A DNA stretch of 64,000 bases, from NCBI GenBank assembly GCA_036346225.1, contig JARFIW010001739.1, positions 11,263,001 to 11,327,000 on the forward strand, in the 5' to 3' direction. Shown piece after piece: positions 60,849 to 64,000 of the stretch. Every line of letters begins with the position of its first letter. Position 1 is the stretch's first letter. The position numbers and the translations under genes are program-made. Source of the DNA: Platerodrilus igneus (Eukaryota > Arthropoda > Insecta > Coleoptera > Lycidae). Under the pieces are notes generated by a model. The model was not told the DNA's origin. It worked only from the letters and a program-made list of their open reading frames with translations, and searched no databases.

Positions 60849-61238
60849 TTGTGATTTCATCTATGGGATTGAAAATACTGTTATTAAGTTGTAACGGCGT
60901 GGATGTGCTTGCACGTATAATAGCTTTGTGCATGTTACTTGCTTCTGCACTTTTTATAAAGTAGTTTCTTAGATTATCTATTTCTTTGATGCACATATTT
61001 CTTATATCGATGAATTGTCTTCTTCCATATTTTCTATTAAGCGTGAATCTTTCTGCAGCTGCGTAGATGTAGTGTATTCTGTATTTATTACATTGTGATT
61101 GTGAGTGTGTTGAGTGTTTCTAGGTCAGTATTTTAGTTTAAATCCTAGATATGTGTATGTGTCTGTGGTGTTCATTGATTTTATATGATCGCTCTTGTTT
61201 TTAATTGTAGTTTTCTTCTTTTATTGGTTTACCTTTTA

Positions 61239-61475
61239 TTATACTGTTTTCTCCTTACATTTGTTTGTTCCAAAGGTCGTGTTTATTTCGCTGCTGTATG
61301 TTTCTGTTATTCCAAGTGAGTGATTGAGTTGTGAGTTTGTTGATGGTATTACTTTGAGATCGCCCATATATAGAAAGTGAGTTATTCTGTGGGGGAGAGT
61401 GCACCTATGATGTTGTATCTGAATGTTATGTTGTTTAGTGTGTCCGATAGTGGGTTTAATGGTAGGTAAAACCAA
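61239..61475 (-). pseudogene. LINE F reverse transcriptase fragment with YMGD in place of YMDD
   Basis: The 78-codon frame includes RITHFLYMGDLKVI, then STNSQLNHSLGITETYS and TTFGTNKCKEK, matching the active-site and following helix of YMDDLK-type LINE RTs. The second active-site residue is Gly, not Asp. The frame ends shortly after the KC motif, and upstream frames are broken. This copy cannot be active. Confidence 0.78.
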
Positions 61476-61504
61476 AAAGCACTTAGAGAGTCCTTCTGGT
61501 ACAT

Positions 61505-61615
61505 ATGAAAACTTTCAGGCTGTACACACGAAATTTTTTTTCAATAAAATCCAAAACAAAGTATTCTCGTTTTACACGAGAATACTTTGTTTTTGAATTT
61601 TATTGAAAAAGAAAG
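61505..61615. mobile_element. 111-bp insertion made of a leader and a ~33-bp-stem hairpin
   Basis: Flanked by CTTCTGGTACAT (61493-61504) and CTTCTGGTATAT (61616-61627). LINE F copy 2 has the uninterrupted sequence near 47240-47262. Left stem 61537-61569, 7-nt loop, right stem 61577-61610 with one mismatch and one extra base. The architecture is the same as 56520-56700, but the sequence is unrelated. Confidence 0.85.
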
Positions 61616-61659
61616 CTTCTGGTATATGCCTCTTCTGACCTCTATCGCTTAGTTATTAT

Positions 61660-61662
<3 letters not shown>

Positions 61663-61695
<33 letters not shown>
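61663..61695. repeat. (TA)n microsatellite
   Basis: A pure TA tract followed by TTGCTGTGAA. Confidence 0.95.
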
Positions 61696-61697
<2 letters not shown>

Positions 61698-61915
61698 CTG
61701 TGAAACCACCAAAAATCCGGGTACTCCGCTTTTCGAATCGAGCCTCACGAATTGGGCGCCAAGAAATGCTGTGTATCCTTGTATTAGAATCGAGCCTCAC
61801 GACTTGGGCGTCCAGGAATGCTGTGGTTCCACCAAAATCCGGGAACTACGGTTTTCGAATCGTGGCCCACAGATTGGGCGTCAAACAATGCTGTGAAACC
61901 TACAAAAAGCTATTA
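61693..61915 (+). repeat. Minisatellite, three units of ~52-72 bp plus a partial one
   Basis: Each unit starts TGCTGTG and contains a TTCGAATCG/GAATCGAGCC and GGGCG block; the first and third also share CCACCAAAA-TCCGGG. The middle unit lacks about 20 bp. Confidence 0.85.
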
Positions 61916-63962
61916 ACTTAACTGGTCCGTTGACTTTCTTCTGTTCATCGCCTCGGCTGCTCCCCTAGATAAAACTTTCATCCTCAATCATAAAAAAACA
62001 AACACATCCCTATCACAAACATCAACGTTAACTCTATTTACATCAATATTCACAATACATTAAAATTTCAAAATTAAAATTCAGCACAAATTTCAGTATC
62101 AGAAAATTTCAAGATTAAATTTATTATCATTTTAATGTGCATCCAGAATCAAAGTCTTTGTAGGATGCCTACTAATTAATGTAACAATATATGCAGACCT
62201 GAGTCTGAGTACAAAGGGAGCATCTACCACCCCTTTACGTTAATTAACCAGGTTCGTCTAATTGAGCTCAAAGACATACCCAAATTTTCATCAAGAACAT
62301 AAATACTAAATACTCCTTTCGACTTAAACAAGAAAATTTCACCTTAAAATTAAAATTTTGTTGTTAGTACAACTTCATTACTGTCCATTTTAAATAAATA
62401 AATTTTAAAGTTATTCAACACACACGAAAACATCAAAGTTCAAACAAAATAGTATAATTTACCTGAAGGTTACTGCACTCGTAGTTTCAATGTACATCGT
62501 CCCTTTTGTTAATCACACCATTCCAACTGGGTTATATTTACGGCTTCTGATTCTCAACGCTTTTAAAATTTTCTCCACCACCATTCCTCTAAAGTTGTTT
62601 CAGGGCTTTTCCGGAACTCATCTGTGTATATCTGAACCTTGTTTTGTGGATCCAGACACGTTTATGAACCATTTAATTATTAACACCCCCGAAAAATAAC
62701 AAAGAAATTCATACTTCTTTCACCAATATACGCCAAAACTGCCTACTTTTGTGTATTCATTTGTCGTTGCAGATTTGACTAATTGGTACAGTGATACAAA
62801 ACTTTATTACCTTGTATCTTCTTTTCTGCACTAAAGTACATTCATTGTAGCACGTAAAAAAAACAAACTGTTTTAAATCACCAAAATATACGAGCAAACT
62901 GTTTAAATTATTTAATCAAAATCGGAAAACTAAAAAGCACTGTTTAACGCATTAAATCAAGTCGAAAATCTAAGAGAGCTTGTTCATATTAACCTGGGTA
63001 TATATAGCGGTTAGCCCGTCTGTCGGTCTGGTCCCCAAAACGGACAATTCTTCAGAATTTCGCATGCTAGGTTCCCATTCCGCAGCCCGGCATGCGATTT
63101 TTACGAAATTTGCACTCGCATCAGTTAAATCTCAGAAAATTTCCACACGGCACACAACGTCTGAGAATACCTAATTAAATTTTATAGAGAAATCGTTATT
63201 TTTACCTCTCAAGTTTGCCTTTTACTTTCAACCAATCGCAACCCAGTGACGTTGCTCCACTCACGCCTTTTACTATATGTGTCTCGGTCTTGCGCATATT
63301 ATCTGTCTCTATCTACCCTGTTCTTATTGGTGCAAATTGATATTCTTTATTATCGATTATTTCAGTCCATGTGGACTGTGAAATAACCCACCTTTAGCAT
63401 TTCTCGTAACTATTAAGCTACGGTTTTTCCAAGATTCTCTGTAACCATTAATTATCTGCAAAATTTACGCAGAATGAGCTTTTTTAAAAATACACAGGTG
63501 TTCAAACATAATACTTCTAAATAACACTTCTACGATTTGCATTTTATTGGGTTTTACAAGTTTTGATGCGTATTATATGTTCCTACTGGTTCAATTAACT
63601 TCAATTAAAATTAATACCCTTAAATTTTTAGTGACTCTAATCAAATATTAATTATTATCTGTACATTTTGTTTAATACCGGTTACTTAAAATTGAGTTAA
63701 TTAATATAAATTTTGCACGTAATTTCTATTTGTTTCTTTACTAGGAATAATTAAATTATACGTAGAGCTTTTTAATACTGCTTCCTTTTTTTATAGCAAG
63801 CGTCTTGTACATAATTTAACTCCCTTATTTTTAATGAAACGAATGAATTTTTATGCTTCACGGTTTTTTTTTAATAACGCGTACCTTTTCCCAAAGCCTC
63901 TACACGGTGATTAAAATTATTTGCTGTGATTATTTAATTTTCTACCCTGGTCTAAATATGAG

Positions 63963-63963
<1 letters not shown>
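61916..63963. repeat. T-like region, diverged copy 3
   Basis: The right half (about 62980-63760) follows T copy 1 in order: ACCAAT...GTGACG...CGCCT (near 63230), CAGGTGTTCAAA (63495), TTCAATTAA..TCAATTAAAATTAAT and TTACTTAAAATTGA (near 63680). It ends in (TA)n. The left half is not clearly alignable. Noncoding. Confidence 0.45.

Positions 63964-64000
<37 letters not shown>
63964..64000. repeat. (TA)n microsatellite at window end
   Basis: A pure TA tract running to the last base. Confidence 0.95.

Larger units (their letters stand above)
60430..61640 (-). mobile_element. LINE F, copy 3
   Basis: Minus strand. RT region at 61475-61239, then decayed sequence, then the C-terminal domain at about 60996-60600 (EIDNLRNYF...ASTSTPLQ, then EEKTLHAKHPHY, then an AIQ-type block near 60665). 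A (TG)n microsatellite (about 60806-60848) has expanded inside the frame. Interrupted by the hairpin insertion at 61505-61615. Confidence 0.75.

Overview
The window looks like a stretch of an arthropod, most likely insect, nuclear genome. It is AT-rich, has long (TA)n tracts, a tRNA-derived SINE, insect-type mariner elements, non-LTR retrotransposons and GT-AG type introns, and shows no bacterial-style operons. The order cannot be fixed from the sequence. Almost everything recognisable is mobile-element material; convincing host coding sequence is limited to one short set of exons.

Layout. 1-6560: a selfish element built around a protein-primed family-B DNA polymerase (minus strand, cut by the window start and broken into about ten reading-frame pieces). 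It is followed by a small ORF that overlaps the polymerase start, a divergent three-exon coiled-coil gene (plus), a small OB-fold-like ORF (minus), and repeat arrays. Part of one array recurs inverted in the middle of the element. 6603-9101: a 5'-truncated R1/I-group LINE with RT and RNase H. 9.1-13.8 kb: mostly unassigned AT-rich DNA with a short repeat unit (U). 13.84-20.2 kb: a 6.4-kb composite made of two inverted 1.7-1.8-kb arms enclosing (TA)n tracts, a fold-back pair of tRNA-like sequences and a 2-kb repeat (T). 22-32.2 kb: an LTR-like repeat, a decayed mariner, SINE copies (two in tandem), LINE tails and an internally deleted second DDE transposon.

32-45 kb: a second T copy with TA tracts, a second LTR-like copy, an integrase remnant and a LINE fragment. 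45.2-47 kb: three phase-compatible exons of an unrecognised protein on the plus strand, the best host-gene candidate. 47.1-49.7 kb: a minus-strand LINE split by a SINE with clear target duplication. 50.3-57.5 kb: three copies of one ~1.9-kb element (termini TGTAAC...GTTA[C/T]A, 4-bp target duplications). One is nested inside another, and the third lies inverted and itself carries a hairpin insertion. 59.2-61.7 kb: a possible terminal exon and another LINE copy with a second hairpin insertion. 61.7-64 kb: a tandem minisatellite and a diverged T-like region.

The most interesting signals are the compact polymerase-B gene cluster with its repeat arrays, the fold-back tRNA composite, the nested 4-bp-TSD element family with a conserved exon/mini-intron pattern, and two independent leader-plus-hairpin insertions with about 12-bp target duplications. 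The polymerase frame breaks sit at or near short homopolymers and no other nonsense codons interrupt the pieces, so sequencing or assembly error has to be excluded before calling that gene dead.
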